Positions 11,149 to 22,800 of a DNA stretch of 64,000 nt are shown in pieces. Made by a program: the position numbers and the translations under genes. The DNA lies in the NCBI GenBank assembly GCA_963793245.1, contig CAWBZG010000002.1:372001-436000 (forward strand), read 5' to 3'. Under the pieces are notes generated by a model that searched no databases, was not told where the DNA came from, and saw only the letters and a list, made by a program, of their open reading frames with translations. Position 1 is the first letter of the stretch. Each line of letters starts with the position of its first letter. Origin of the DNA: CAXBBB01 sp963793245. GTDB taxonomy: Bacteria > Bacteroidota > Rhodothermia > Rhodothermales > BA12.

Positions 11149-12570
11149 ATGCGCCTGCTCTTCACCCTGTTCGTCCTGTTAGCCGTAACTCTCCCGGCAG
11201 TCGCTCAGGACGTCATGCCTGCGATCCTGCCGATGCGCGAGCGGGCGCACGTGCAAGACGCGTGGTTGGAAAATCGGCTCGAAACCCTCGTGCCTGATCT
11301 GATGCGGCGCAACGGCATCGACCTGTGGGTGATGAGTGCGCGCGAGTACAACGAGGATCCGGTCGTGCGGACGATGTTGCCTGCGACGTGGCTCAACGCG
11401 CGCCGACGGACGATCCTGCTGTTTCATGACCGGGGCGAGGGTGCGGGTGTCGAACGGCTGGCGATTGCGCGCTACGCCGTCGGCGACGCGTTTCCTGCAG
11501 CGTGGAATCCCGATGAGCAGCCTGATCAGTGGGCGCGCGTCGCCGAGTTGATCGCCGAGCGTGATCCGCAGCGCATCGCCGTCAACCGGTCGACGACGTT
11601 TCCGCTCGCCGATGGGATGACCGATACGGAGTTCGACGGACTGAACGACGCGCTGTCGGAGCGCTACAGAAGCCGCATCGTGTCGGGCGAAAATCTAGCA
11701 GTCGGTTGGCTCGAAACGCGGACCGATGCAGAGATGATGGTCTATCCGACGGTCGTCAAAATCGCCCAGGTGATCATCGCCGAGGGGTTCAGCGAGCAGG
11801 TAATCACGCCCGGCGTGACGACGGTCGAAGACGTCGAGTGGTGGTACCGCGATCGCATCCGGCAACTCGGTCTGGTAACGTGGTTTCACCCCTCTGTGTC
11901 GCTTCAGCGCGCCGAAGGCGAGGAGCGTTCGGACGACTTCTCCGATCCTGCCGGTACCAACGCCACAATCCGCCCCGGCGATCTGCTCCACGTCGACTTC
12001 GGCATCGAGTACCTCGGTCTCCACACCGACACGCAAGAACACGCCTACGTCCTGCGTCCCGGAGAAGACCAAGCGCCCAAGGGACTCCGTGATGGATTCG
12101 CCGTCGGAAACCGCGTCCAAGACATCTTGACCGATCAGTTCGCCGTCGGACAGACCGGAAACCAGATGCTCGCCGCTGCCCTCGCGCAGAGCCAGTCCGA
12201 AGGCATCGACGCGACAATCTACACGCATCCCATCGGCCTGCACGGACACGCGGCTGGACCGGCCATCGGCATGTGGGACATGCAAGGCGGCGTGCCGGGC
12301 AAGGGCGATTATCCGCTCTACCCGAACACGGCGTTTTCGATCGAACTCAACGCCGCCGTGCCGGTCGCCGACTGGGGCGGACAGCGCGTCCGGTTTATGC
12401 TCGAACAGGACGCCTTCTTCGACGGCGAAAACGTGTGGTACATCGACGGACGGCAGACCGAGTTGCATCTGATTCCGCGCGCGTCGCACACGGGGCCGAT
12501 GCGTCCGGCTCCGGCGAAGGGAATCGCTAGCAGGTCAGGCGGTTTGAACTGGCGTGGTTCTTGTCGATAA
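11149..12570 (+). CDS. Secreted M24-family metallopeptidase (Xaa-Pro aminopeptidase-like)
   Basis: 473 residues with a signal peptide (MRLLFTLFVLLAVTLPAVAQ), so periplasmic or exported. An N-terminal creatinase-like domain (about residues 25-200) precedes the pita-bread catalytic domain. Probable metal ligands are the two Asp in LLHVDFGIEYLGLHTDTQ, His in GLHGHAAGP, Glu in FSIELNA and Glu in RFMLEQDAFF, matching the D-D-H-E-E set of M24. Substrate is probably peptides with a penultimate proline, but M24 members also include prolidases and non-peptidases. The gene ends in a short basic tail (SGGLNWRGSCR) overlapping nothing functional. A candidate promoter is at 11089-11120. Confidence 0.85.
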   Translation: MRLLFTLFVLLAVTLPAVAQDVMPAILPMRERAHVQDAWLENRLETLVPDLMRRNGIDLWVMSAREYNEDPVVRTMLPATWLNARRRTILLFHDRGEGAGVERLAIARYAVGDAFPAAWNPDEQPDQWARVAELIAERDPQRIAVNRSTTFPLADGMTDTEFDGLNDALSERYRSRIVSGENLAVGWLETRTDAEMMVYPTVVKIAQVIIAEGFSEQVITPGVTTVEDVEWWYRDRIRQLGLVTWFHPSVSLQRAEGEERSDDFSDPAGTNATIRPGDLLHVDFGIEYLGLHTDTQEHAYVLRPGEDQAPKGLRDGFAVGNRVQDILTDQFAVGQTGNQMLAAALAQSQSEGIDATIYTHPIGLHGHAAGPAIGMWDMQGGVPGKGDYPLYPNTAFSIELNAAVPVADWGGQRVRFMLEQDAFFDGENVWYIDGRQTELHLIPRASHTGPMRPAPAKGIASRSGGLNWRGSCR

Positions 12571-12601
12571 CAGGAATCGACACTCTCGACTCCGCCGGCC
12601 C

Positions 12602-13169
12602 ATGCGCACGTTTCTCCTCGCCCTCGTTCTAACTGTCTGGTGCAGCCCAGCGCTCGCTCAGTCCGACTCCACGAAAACGTTCGAGGTCGACGGGGTGAGC
12701 ATATCGCTGCCTGACCGTTTCGTGCCGCTGAAAACGCGGGATGGAGAGTTTGTCCAACGTACCGAAGAGGAAGGTCCTCGGATGACGTTTGCGATGATGG
12801 GTGACTCTCTTGGGCGCACGGTCGGTGTCATCATCTACCCGGATATGTCGTGGTGGCAGCGTGTCAAGTTCAAGCGCGGTGTCAGCGGACCCGGCTCGAC
12901 GCCCGCCGACTTTATACCGCTTGATCCAGACGTGCTTCCTCTTCGGGGCGAAGTCGCTGATGTTACTGGAGCAGCCTTTGTCGCTAAAAGGGATGGACAT
13001 CTGGAGCAAGGCATCGTCACATATGCGTGCGCGGACCGTGTCTGCTTCTCTCTCCATGCCAGCGGTCCTGTCGTACGCGCCGTACGAGACCGTCTTGCAG
13101 TACGCCGGATTACTCTCCGGCATCTCGATTGGAGACTTCTCGGCAATCAAAAACGCCTCGACAGACTGA
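12602..13169 (+). CDS. Small secreted protein of unknown function, split by a one-base frameshift
   Basis: Starts at ATG 12602 with a clear signal peptide (MRTFLLALVLTVWCSPALAQ). The mature part has a beta-rich stretch (VDGVSISLPDRFVPLK, RTVGVIIYPDMSWW, AAFVAKRDGHLEQGIVTYAC, VCFSLHASGPV). The frame then runs antisense through the next gene, which is implausible. Shifting by one base near 13072 gives YAPYETVLQYAGLLSGISIG and a stop at 13167-13169. The interval is 568 bases, one over a multiple of three, so a single extra base explains it and gives 188 residues. The stop lies inside the terminator hairpin at 13152-13184. No family recognised. Confidence 0.5.
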
Positions 13170-13184
13170 GTCTGCCGAGGCGTT
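13152..13184 (-). terminator. Rho-independent terminator between convergent genes
   Basis: Stem AACGCCTCG (13152-13160) with CGAGGCGTT (13176-13184), one mismatch, then an inner CAGAC/GTCTG stem and a TGA loop. On the minus strand the stem is followed by TTTGATTG, so with the two Ts of the stem it works best for the minus-strand gene ending at 13205. It may also stop the plus-strand gene, whose stop codon falls in the loop. Confidence 0.75.
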
Positions 13185-13204
13185 CGAGACGGGAGCGATG
13201 CGGC

Positions 13205-13597
13205 TCAGTCCTCGTCGTCTTCCTCGAAGCGAAGCGTGATGCTGGGCGAGAGGCCTTCGTCCTGGATCAGGCGCGCGAGTTCGGTGGCGACTTCGTCGGG
13301 GTCTTCGTAGCTGCAGAAGTCCTCCGAATCGACGGCCAAGGCGTAGCCGATTTCGTCGTCCTCGTCGGCTTCGTAGTCTTCCCACTCGGTTGCCTTTTCG
13401 ATGACGTACTCACCGGTTTCGGGCAGGTAGGCCGAGATGTACATCTCCTTGCCGCCCTTCTGGTCGACGAGGCTGAGGTTACCGCCCACGCCGTACTCTT
13501 CGTCGTAGAACAGCGTCTCGCGGATGAGCAGGACGAACGCCGCGCCAACGTGGTCGACGGCGGATGAGTCTTTGGCGTTGATTTTGAAGTCGGCCAT
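13205..13597 (-). CDS. Acidic conserved-looking hypothetical protein
   Basis: 130 residues from ATG 13597 (MADFKINAKDSS); a longer frame upstream is basic and unlike the rest, so this start is preferred. The product is strongly acidic, with YEADEDDEIG and a C-terminal FEEDDED. Probable alternating strands and helices (AAFVLLIRETLFYDEEYG, LSLVDQKGGKEMYISAYL) suggest a small folded cytoplasmic protein; there is no signal peptide or membrane segment. It lies 77 bases downstream of lipB on the same strand and ends at a good terminator, so it is probably the last gene of the lipB unit. Family not recognised. Confidence 0.7.
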   Translation of the reverse strand: MADFKINAKDSSAVDHVGAAFVLLIRETLFYDEEYGVGGNLSLVDQKGGKEMYISAYLPETGEYVIEKATEWEDYEADEDDEIGYALAVDSEDFCSYEDPDEVATELARLIQDEGLSPSITLRFEEDDED

Positions 13598-13674
13598 AGA
13601 AAAATCGGGTTGGGTGAGAGGGGTAAACGAGACGAAGCGGGGCGATAGATCCCGTCGCGCGCAGAATCCACGGC

Positions 13675-14403
13675 TCAGGGAGTCGGCTCGCCGTCTGCAG
13701 AGGCTTCTGCCCACGCTCGGGCGTCACTAGGGGCAACGTGCTGAGGCGTCAACTCGAAGACGTCTGCCAAATGACGCGTCAGGCGATCCGCGCATTCAGA
13801 CTCGTCGACGGCGCGATCCAACTCGTGGCTCAGGCTCGTCACCCCTCTGTCCGCGATGCCGCAGGGAACGATGTGGCCGAACATCGACAGGTCGGTCGTC
13901 ACGTTGAGGGCCAGTCCGTGCATCGTCACCCAGCGGCTGCACCGGATGCCCATCGCGCAGACCTTGCGTTCATCACCCCGCGCGTCGGGGCCGATCCATA
14001 CGCCTGTTCGCCCATCGACGCGCCCCGCCGACACGCCATAGTCCGCGCAGGTGGCGATGACGACTTGTTCGAGTTTGCGCAGATAGACGTGCAGATCCTG
14101 GCCGATGCGCGACAGGTCGAGGATCGGATAGGCGACGAGTTGGCCCGGTCCGTGATACGTGATGTCGCCGCCCCGGTCGATGCGCTCGAACGTCGCGCCG
14201 ACGTCTTCGAGGGTGTCTGGGCCGAGCAGCAGGTTGGACGCGTCGCCTGATTTGCCCAGCGTATAGACGTGTGGGTGCTCGACGAGCAGCAGCAGATGCG
14301 GTAGGCCTGTCGGGGCGTCCGAGCGCTTGTCGGCGATGAGACGTGCTTGCAGCCGCTTTTGCAACTCCCACGCTTCGCGGTACGCGACGCGGCCTAGCGG
14401 CAA
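13675..14403 (-). CDS. lipB: Octanoyl-[acyl-carrier-protein] transferase LipB
   Basis: 242 residues. Transfers octanoate from ACP to lipoyl domains, the first step of protein lipoylation. Seen: GRVAYREAWELQ, HPHVYTLGKSGD, the RGGDITYHGPGQLVAYPILDL signature, GRTGVWIG, the catalytic Lys in RKVCAMGIR, a WVTMHGLALNV block and the catalytic Cys in HIVPCGI. The start is odd: the only start-like codon near the expected N terminus is TTG at 14403. The frame upstream has no ATG or GTG before an in-frame stop, so either TTG is used or a rarer codon in the preceding nine is. It probably forms a unit with the acidic protein gene downstream. Confidence 0.95.
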   Translation of the reverse strand: MPLGRVAYREAWELQKRLQARLIADKRSDAPTGLPHLLLLVEHPHVYTLGKSGDASNLLLGPDTLEDVGATFERIDRGGDITYHGPGQLVAYPILDLSRIGQDLHVYLRKLEQVVIATCADYGVSAGRVDGRTGVWIGPDARGDERKVCAMGIRCSRWVTMHGLALNVTTDLSMFGHIVPCGIADRGVTSLSHELDRAVDESECADRLTRHLADVFELTPQHVAPSDARAWAEASADGEPTP

Positions 14404-14526
14404 GACGATGAGATCAGAAGAGGCGATGGTTCACAGGTGTGTTCGACGACTGAAGCGCCGATATATACAACGGCGGTACGATGTCAGGTCGAACGCCACA
14501 CCTCCGTCCCGTTTCCCAACCTCGTA

Positions 14527-14548
14527 GCGACGTAGCACGCTACGTCGC
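14527..14548 (-). terminator. Hairpin downstream of sprA, possible terminator
   Basis: Perfect 9-bp stem GCGACGTAG (14527-14535) with CTACGTCGC (14540-14548) and a 4-base loop, 28 bases past the sprA stop on the minus strand. No T-run follows in that direction, so it may be a Rho-dependent or RNA-stabilising element instead. Confidence 0.4.
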
Positions 14549-14575
14549 CCCCGTCCGCCCCGTCGCTCCCCCCAA

Positions 14576-17500
14576 TCAGTTCGACGAGATGCTGACGCGC
14601 ACGCTGAACAGACCCGTCAGCGTGGAGAACGAGCCGACGTTGCTGGCTTCGGATTCGAACTGCTCATACTTGAGGCTGAACGTGCCCGAGACCGTGTTCG
14701 AGAACTGGTAGCCGACCGTGGGCGTCACGGTCAGGCGCGTCGTCGTTTGGTCGAGGCCGATGTACGTGTTGCCCAGCGCGTCCTCGGGAAGGAAACCGAC
14801 GTTGGGATCGGCGGCTTCGGCGAGGGCGGGCTGCAGTTTGCGCGTCAGTTCTCCGGTGACCGAACGGGCGACGGCCATCTGGAACGTCACCCGGTTGTTC
14901 AGGCGGCTCAGGAAGGGCAGGCGCAGGCCTTGCTTCTGCCAGTTGACGCTGGCCGACAGTTCGTTCGTCGAGCGTTTCGACACTTCGTACGACGACGTGA
15001 CGAGTGAGTGCAGATCCGAGCGGTTGTAGGCAATGTTGGTCGCCAGTCCACCTTTCCAGCGCACGTCCGCGCCGATCAACGGCGACCAGCGTTCGTTGAT
15101 GTTGACGGATGTGGCTTCGATTTCGGGCAGCGGGGCGGCGACGGCAAAGCGACGTCCCAACGTAAACGAGGATTCGGCGCCCAGCGGGTTGCTGACGTAG
15201 TTGGTCGTGTAGTTGGCCGAGTAGCCGTGTCGCAGGCTCGCCGACTGCGCGAACCGGTTCAAGATCGGCCACTTGGCTAGACCCGAGTAGTTGATCTGCC
15301 ACGACGGCATCGGAAAGGGCAGCAGACCGTTCAGTCCGACCGTGCCCGGGCCTGTCGTATACGCCGAGACGAAGTCCGTCACGACCGAGCCGTTGGTGAG
15401 CACGACGCGTCCGTCGCCGTTGGTGTCGCGCAGAGTGTCGGGGATCGTGCCGCCCAGGTCGTCTTCGAGCGTGCGTTGCTGCGCGGTGAACAGGTCGAGA
15501 TAGCTCGATCCGAACGCCCATACGAGTGTGCCCGCGCCGCCCGAACGGTCTTCGGTCTGACTCAAGAGGTCGCCTTCGGAAAGCGCGAGGCTGACCTGGC
15601 GGTTCTGATTCCAACTCAGGTCCCACGCCAGGTTGACGCTCAGGCTGGTCGACAGGTTGAGAGCCGTCGACGCTTGGAAGTTGTGATCGTCCTGCAGGTT
15701 GTCGCGCACGAGCACGTCGCCGTAGAAGCGATCTTCGGGGTCGATGCGGCGCTCCAGTCCGAAGCGGTAGCCCAACGCGGGACCGCGTCCCCTTGCGGCG
15801 TCGAAGAAGTTGTACGCAGTTGCGAGGCTGTCGCCTTCGTCGACGATGCCGTTGCTGGCCGAGGAGAAGCGGCCCGTGTAGCGGATCGTCAGATCGCGTG
15901 TGCCTCCGAGTGCGAGAACGCTTCTGCGCAGGATGCTGCGTCCCGACGGGAGCGAGATGCGGAAGCCGCCGCGTGCATCGCTCGTGTCGGCGTCGGCGGG
16001 TGCAGCGTTGGGGTTGACGTCGCCGCCGGTGACGTTTTCGTCGAGCATATCGCGCGTCGGCGGTAGGTCTCCGGTGGAGTCGAAGACGTCCTCTTCCGCT
16101 TCGACGGCAGGGGTCTGGTCGGCGGCTTCTATCGCGGCGTCGATGGCCGCTTGGCGGGCTTCTTCCTCAGCGGCTTCAGCTGCGCGGAGAGTGGCTCGGG
16201 CTTCTTTGGCGGCCTCGCGTTCGCGTTCGGCCTCCTGACGCAGGCGCTCGGCCTCACGTTCGGCTTCCTTCTGCTCGTCCTCGAACCCTTTGAACCAGTC
16301 GAACCCGCGGAAGAAGTCGTTGGGCCGCAGCGTGAGTCCGGTCGTCACGCTGGTGCCGTTGCTGACCGTCGCGCCCAGGTTTTGTCCGGCGGCACCGTTA
16401 TTCCACGTATAGCGCGAGTTGTAGGCCGTCGGCGTCAGCGTCGCCCAGTTGATCGACTGGGGCAGACGGAGTGTGAGTGTGGCGGTGAAGTTCTGCCGGT
16501 AGCTGTCGGTGCGGAAGCGGTCGTCGCCCGAGAAGACGCGACTGATGGTCTGCCCAAAGCCGACGGCGCGGACGCGATCTTCGACGAAGCCGCCGCTGAC
16601 GTTGAACGCGGAATCGCTGCGTAGAGCGTTGGCTTCTGCGGGCGTGAGTGGCGTGAACAAGTCGCGACCGTCGGAGCCAACCTCGACGCGGCTGGAGACC
16701 GTGTCGACGCCGACGACGCTGAGAACCTGGCTCACACCCGTGTCAAAGGACGTGCGCAAAAAGCTGAACGGGTTGTACTGGAGGGAGAAGTCGCGTCCGT
16801 GCGTGAATTGGTGCTGCTCGCGGAACGGGTTGACGCGGCGTTCGGGAATCGAGTCGGCCCGGACGACGAGCAGGCTGGGCCGCTGCTGCTGTGTCGCAAA
16901 GGAGCGCTGCGCCTGGGCGGTAAAGCCGAACGTCGACGGGACGTAGTTGAAGCGCAGTCCGCCGAGTTTGCCGACGAACGGTAGTTCGTCGAGCAGCCAG
17001 AATGGGCGCAGCGTACGGGGATCCTGGTTGGGGAGGGTGTAGGAGAGCGTACTCGACCAGTTCCAAGCGTCATCCAGACGGTTGCGCGGGCTGCGCGCAT
17101 CGCTCGCCGAAGTCGCGTAGCTGACCGTAAGCGCGTCGACCGTGTGGCGGAGCAGCATCGTCTTCGACCCGCTCTTGCTGGCGCGGAAACTAGCCGTGCG
17201 GGTCGAGCGGACCGTCTCGGCAGCTTCGAGTTCGTTGGTACGCAACTGCTGCCGATCGGCGTCCGAAAGCGGTCGGCCTTCAGCATCGACTTCCTGGTTA
17301 TCGATACCGTCGAGGATCGCTTCCAGGGCCACGTCGCCGCGCGTGGGGCTAAACCGGGGCGTCGTCGTGCCGCTCTGATAGCTCAGCGAGACCGGCAGGC
17401 TCCATCCGGCGCTCTGCGGCAGGAATTTGTCCATCCGCAGGTCGGTCGAGACGGCGTAGGTCGTCGACGCGTTCTGATCGCGCTCGTTGAGCGTACTCGT

Positions 17501-20500
17501 CAGCGCGCCGAATCCATCGGTCTGCTGCTGGAAGTTGCCGCGTACAGTGGCGAAATCGGCCAGTTGGAAGTTGGCCGACATCAGTCCGCTGGCTCCTGGA
17601 CGTTCGTCGAAGCCCGTCACGCGCAACTCGTTCACCCAGACGACGGCGCGCTGGACCTGATCGGCCAGATCCGTCGACAGGGAGTCGGCGGGGTTGCGTA
17701 GGCCGATGGTGACCGTCGTGATGCGGTCCAGCGACGGGTTGCCCCGGAGCGACAGTCGGGTGCCCGGAGGGGCAAACTCTTCGGGGTCGGGCAGGCCGTC
17801 GTCGTTGCCCGGCTCGGCGGTAAACGTCGAGTCGAAGGGGAAGCCGCGCTGGTTGCGCTCGAACTTCAGCTGGTTGAGGGCCGCAATCTCGATGTTGACC
17901 GCGTTGACGTTGCTGCGCCACAACTCCTCGCTCGTCGTCGCGGGAATGCGCGTCGGCGTGAGCGGCTGCTCGTATTCGTAGTAGTCCGTCGATTCGTTGG
18001 TGCCCAGGCGGAGGACGAGGTTGACCTTTCCTCTGTCCTCTTCGCCGTCGAGGATGCGGTTGTTCGCGCGCCCGTTGAAGTGGGCGAACATGCGGACGTT
18101 GGAGTATTTGAGCAGGTCGAGCGGGCGCTCACTGTACGGCTTGGTGATTCCCGCCTGGATGCCCGGACGCAGGTTCTCGGCTTCGAGCACGAGCGACTGC
18201 TCACGCGCCAGCCGCGCACCCTGGTTGCCCTGCGACAGAATGCGGTTGGTGACGACGCCGTCGGGCGTCTGGTAGAGTCCGCTGTTTTCTTCCGTATTGA
18301 TGCTCGAAATCGAGACCGTAGCCGTATCGCCCGGCGCGCCGCGTTCGTCCGAGAAGCTCAAGCTCTTCTCCCACTGGCTGCCGACGAGTTCGAGCGTGGC
18401 AAACCGCAGCGTCGTCGGCTTGTCGACGCCCGTCATCCACATCCGAATCGTCTCGATGCCTCTAAAGTCCTCGATGTCGCCGACGCGCCGCGTGAACTCA
18501 CGGACGGGAATGCGGATCTGATACCAGCCAGTGCCGCTGCCGTCATCGCGGCGGATCTCGCCGACTACGAAGTCGCCTTCGCGCGTCGGATCGCCTAGCT
18601 GATCCAGTGTGCCTTCGTCGAGCGGGACGCTGTATTGGAAGTAGTTGTTGGCGAGGTCAATCGAAGAACCTCGGTTCAGGTCTTCGGTGTCGGGGTAGCG
18701 GCTGTTGCCGATGATCGCGTCCGTCCGATCTTCGATCGCCAGTTCGCGCTGCGTCTGCTGAGCATTGAGTTCCTGGCCCGGAAACAGGCGTAGGAAGCGA
18801 TGCTGACCGATGACCTCGGGGAAGAAGCGTGGAGTTGCCGAAGAAGCGGGTGTCCGAGAAGTGGAAGTAGTCGTCCGCCGACGGGATCGAAGAGTGAGCG
18901 TTGGATTTCGGCTTGGTGCCATTCGTTGACGATGCGTTGGCTCTGAATCGCCGACAGCCACGATGCAAAGTGAACGGTTTCGTGGATCTGTGTGTCGTTG
19001 GGGTAGCGGCTCACGTCGTAGCTGACGAAACCGTCCAGACCCAAGTCTTCGGTGCGGCCCGAGTCCTTGTCAAAGTCGACACTGCCGTTGGAGCTTTTCG
19101 CCGGGCGTCGGGCCAAGTACGCGAATTCCGAACGGGTCGTCTGCTCGATGTCTGCGATAGGGATCGTTGGGACGGAAGACCAGGCCGTCTTCGCTGTTCA
19201 GGCGGCCGTCGGGCACGACGTCTTCGCTGATCGCACCCAGATCGACGTTCAAGACGGCGCCTTCGCGGATCGCTCCGCACCGTCACTGATCGGCTTGAAG
19301 ATGAACTCGACGAACTCGACGTTTTTGAGATTGAAGTCGCTGAACCCGTCGGGGATGTCGGTCATCATGCCGCCCCACGTCTCTTGAGGCTGCTGGAAGA
19401 AGCTCGCCAGATCCGGGTTGTAGTTGTACGGGCCTCGGATGCGCGGGTCTATAGAACATGTCGAGCGTCGGCTGCACGCGCTCGGCCTGAGACAGGTTGC
19501 GCGCGTCGATGTTGGGAAACACCTCCTGGATGTCGACTTGCCGCAGGGCTTCGATGTCACGGATCTTCGTTGCTCGCCTGGATCTGATACCACGCCAGCG
19601 CACTCCGCCAGTAGGTGCGTGCTACGATGTCGGGCGTCGTGGTGCCCGCCATGACGGGGTCGACGATGCCGATGGAGTCAGGCGCCGACGCGATGCGCCA
19701 CGTGCCGGGCGTGCGCAGGCTGGTCGTGTTCTCAAAGCTCTCGAAATCGTCGATGGTCGCGAGGCCGTCGAGTTCGTCGGCGTAGAAGTCCTGACCGCGG
19801 TCGTTGAGGTCGCGACGCGTCTGGCGGAAAGCCGTCGTCTGCGGGTTGCCGGGCAGGAGTTGAGCGAACTCGCCCCGGATGTCGATCGAAGACGGCGCGC
19901 GTGTCTGAAGGAATGGAAGCGCGTCTATGGCGCGCGTCATCCAGTCCGGCTCGGCCTGAAAGCGCCCATCCAGGCCCCAGATCGTGTTGGAGATCGGCTC
20001 CTCGCCCAGGCGAAATTTGTCGATCTGCGAGCGCTGCGACAGGTTGAAGATGGTCGCGCCCAGTTGCAGACGGTTGGGCAGCGCGTACTCGGCGCGTGCG
20101 CCCAGCAGCGTCTTTTGCTGGATGTTAAAGATGTTGTTCTGCTCGAAGTCGATGGCGATCTCGCGTCCGTCGCTCAGCAGGCCGGGGTTGATGATGTTGA
20201 CCGTTCCCGAGCCGCTGTAGTCGACGGTGTAGTCGCTACCTTCGCGCAACTCGCTTCCGCCCGCCGTCACGCGCACGCTGCCTTCGATCAGCCCGTTGAA
20301 GGCGCGCAGGTCGAAGAAGCTCTGCGACGCGCCCTGGTACGAACCCTGGATGCGAAACACGTCGAACTTGGTCTCGCGCCGCGCCTGCTCCTGCTTGGTC
20401 GTGTAGAGGCTCGTAAACGCGAGCGTGTTGCGGGCCTCTTCCACACGACCGGCCTGGGCCACATCGATGATGCGCTGGCCGAACGGTTCGAGGTAAGGGA

Positions 20501-22526
20501 AAATGATGCGCCCGTTGTCCTCGTCGATGGTGTAGTTGCGGATGTAGTCGAACCTGTTGTCCGAGCCGCGCGACTCGTCCTGGCGGATGCGGTCGAAGCC
20601 CAGGTGTTCGAGGATCGTCGTCGTTCCCCCGATGCCGCCGGGAAGCGTTTCGGAAGGTTGGCCCGCAGACGGTTGATAGACCACGTCCAACTCGAAGTCC
20701 GACTGTCGCAGCCGACCGCCGCGCAGCGGGTAGATGTTGCGCATCTCCAAATACCACGGCGCCGGAACGGTCGTCGCGGTCGGGGCGAGCGGGTCGGCGG
20801 GGCGCAGCAGTTTGGCGATCAGGCGCGTGTCGTCGAGCGAGCCGTCCGTACCGCCGGTTTCGCTGACCAACTCGCCGACTTTGACCGTCTGCCCTTGAGC
20901 GTTTTCGTAGCGATACGACACCGCCAACGCCTCACCCGGTCGCAGCTGCTGCCGGAGCGACAGATACCCCAGCGCCGGGTTGAAGTCGTAATCATTTGCT
21001 TCAAGCAAGCGAAACTTGCCCGTCTGGAAATCCTTGCTGCCCAGCCCCTTGGTGCTCAACAGGTTGTTGATCTCGTTCGCATCGCCCGCGTTCTTGAGCG
21101 CAGTAAGGTCGGCGTCTGAATACTGATCGAGGCTCGGCGTTGGCGCTTCGGCGGTTCGGTAAAGCCCGTTGCCCGGTGTCTGGTTCAGGATCGTGCTCGT
21201 CTCGTTCAGGTCGACCAGGGCGACGACGTTACGGGCGTTCAAGTCCTGCTCGCTCTCCTGGTCCAAGCGCCACACTTCGATACGCTCGACGCGCCGCACG
21301 TCGTTGACGATGATGTTCGGCGGCTGCGCCAGCGCGCGCTCGTACCAGTTGCGGAAGTAGTAGGAGAGGAAGTAGTGCCGGTTCTCGTCGTAATCCGACG
21401 GACGCAGGTCGAACTCGGTCCGCTCGCTGCCACCGCTGATCGTCTTGGTGTTCGACTGGCCTTCCTGCTGCGATGCCACGCCCGTCAGCGAGAGCCGCCC
21501 CAGTTGCAGCCGCGTCTTGATCCCGAACAGGCTCTGCCCGCCTCGGATCAGCGTCGATGGTGTCTGCAAAAACACGTTGCCCGCCTCAATGCTCTGGATG
21601 ATCTCGTCCTCGTAGCCCGTGTAGACGAGCTTGACCTGGTTCTGATACTCGAACTGGTTTTCCGTATCCCAGTTGACGTCGACGCGCAGTTTGTCGCCGA
21701 TCGAGCCGATGATCGACAGGCGCAGGTTTTGGCGGAAGTTGGGGTCGACGCGGAATCCGTCCTGTCCCGACGCAGCGAGTTGGTCGCTCTTGCGCGCGTC
21801 GAAACCGGCGTTGATGTCGGCGGACCCGTTGACGCGGATCGAGACTTCATTCTTGCCAAAGATGGTCGTGAACGCGCTCTGGCGCCCGCCCGGGATTGTG
21901 ATGTTGACGAGCGGTCCCATGCCGCTGCGCTGCTGCTGCGCCCTGCGTCCGAGCAAGCTCTCGAAGTTGGTTGCTTTGGCCTTCTCGAAGCGCTGATCGG
22001 CATACTCGTCGATACCGATGCGGACCGGCACGCGCACTTCGCTCTCGCCGACGCGCTCGCTGATCGTGTAGGCGTACTCGGTCGAGTCGAGAATCGTCTG
22101 GCGGCGCAGGACGGATCCGATCGGCGGAAGGAGCGGGCGCTGGCGGTCCGAGATCTGAGCCGCGCGCGCATCGCCTCGGAAGCGGGGCAGGTAGCGGCGG
22201 AGCAGACTGTCTCGGCGCAGGCTGTCGGCGAGTGTGCTGTCGTTTCCGGCGACAAGGGAGTCGCTGCCGAAGCGGGAGCGGACGTCGAAGCTGTCTGGCA
22301 ACTGAATGCGGACGCTGTCGGTGTCGGAAACCGCAAATGCCCGATGGGGACGCATCACGCGTTCAGACGGCTGAGCCGAGGTCGACGCTACGAGCAGGAT
22401 CGTCAGGCCGAGCGCGGCTCCCATACAGCCCGCGAGCACGCGGCCTGCGGTGAGGCTGTCGGCGGAACGAACGCGACGCGTCGAGGGCGTCGGTCGAAGA
22501 GGAGCGTCCGAGGAGAAGAGAGGCAA
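14576..22526 (-). CDS. sprA: T9SS translocon protein SprA (Sov), interrupted by a frameshift cluster
   Basis: Two long frames, 22526-19557 (989 codons) and 18961-14576 (1461 codons), plus short fragments in between, make one protein of about 2650 residues, the expected size of SprA, the giant outer-membrane barrel of the T9SS. The N-terminal part has a signal-like segment (LGLTILLVASTSAQ) and repeated conserved SprA blocks such as VTITIPGGRQS-type and RRVERIEVWRLDQ; the C-terminal half is long beta-barrel sequence. Between 18830 and 19570 the reading frame changes about six times, passing through DIQEVFPNID, DPRIRGPYNYNPDLASFF, FNLKNVEFVEFIFKP, AVLNVDLGAISEDVVPDGR, LSAIQSQRIVNEWHQ, SADDYFHFSDTRFFG and FFPEVIGQHRFLRLFPGQ. 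The annotated TTG at 22526 is doubtful; ATG at 22424 directly precedes the hydrophobic segment. The net length is one base over a multiple of three. Confidence 0.9.
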
Positions 22527-22800
22527 AGCCGAAATGCGTACTGCGTGCGGACCGAGTCAAGAGCGAGTCCCAAAGGCTCGGCGGCACGTGGCGTCAAAAA
22601 GGAGAGTTCAGTAGCAGGTGGCGCGATACGCAGTTCTCAGGTTTGGTCTCGGATGCAGGGAGCGACGGCAGAATAGCGGCTAAACGGCGGCAGATCTAGG
22701 GGCGCGTCGGTTTGGGCACGCTTTTCGTTATAGCTTGGAGTCAGATCGACACGGCTTGCCCTTGTCTCCTCAAACTACAGCCGTACCGCCGCCGCCTCAA

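Noticed and set aside
13170..13567. Long plus-strand continuation of the secreted protein ORF from 12602
   Set aside because: It runs antisense through the acidic protein gene and loses the composition of the first part; a one-base shift to the stop at 13169 is simpler.
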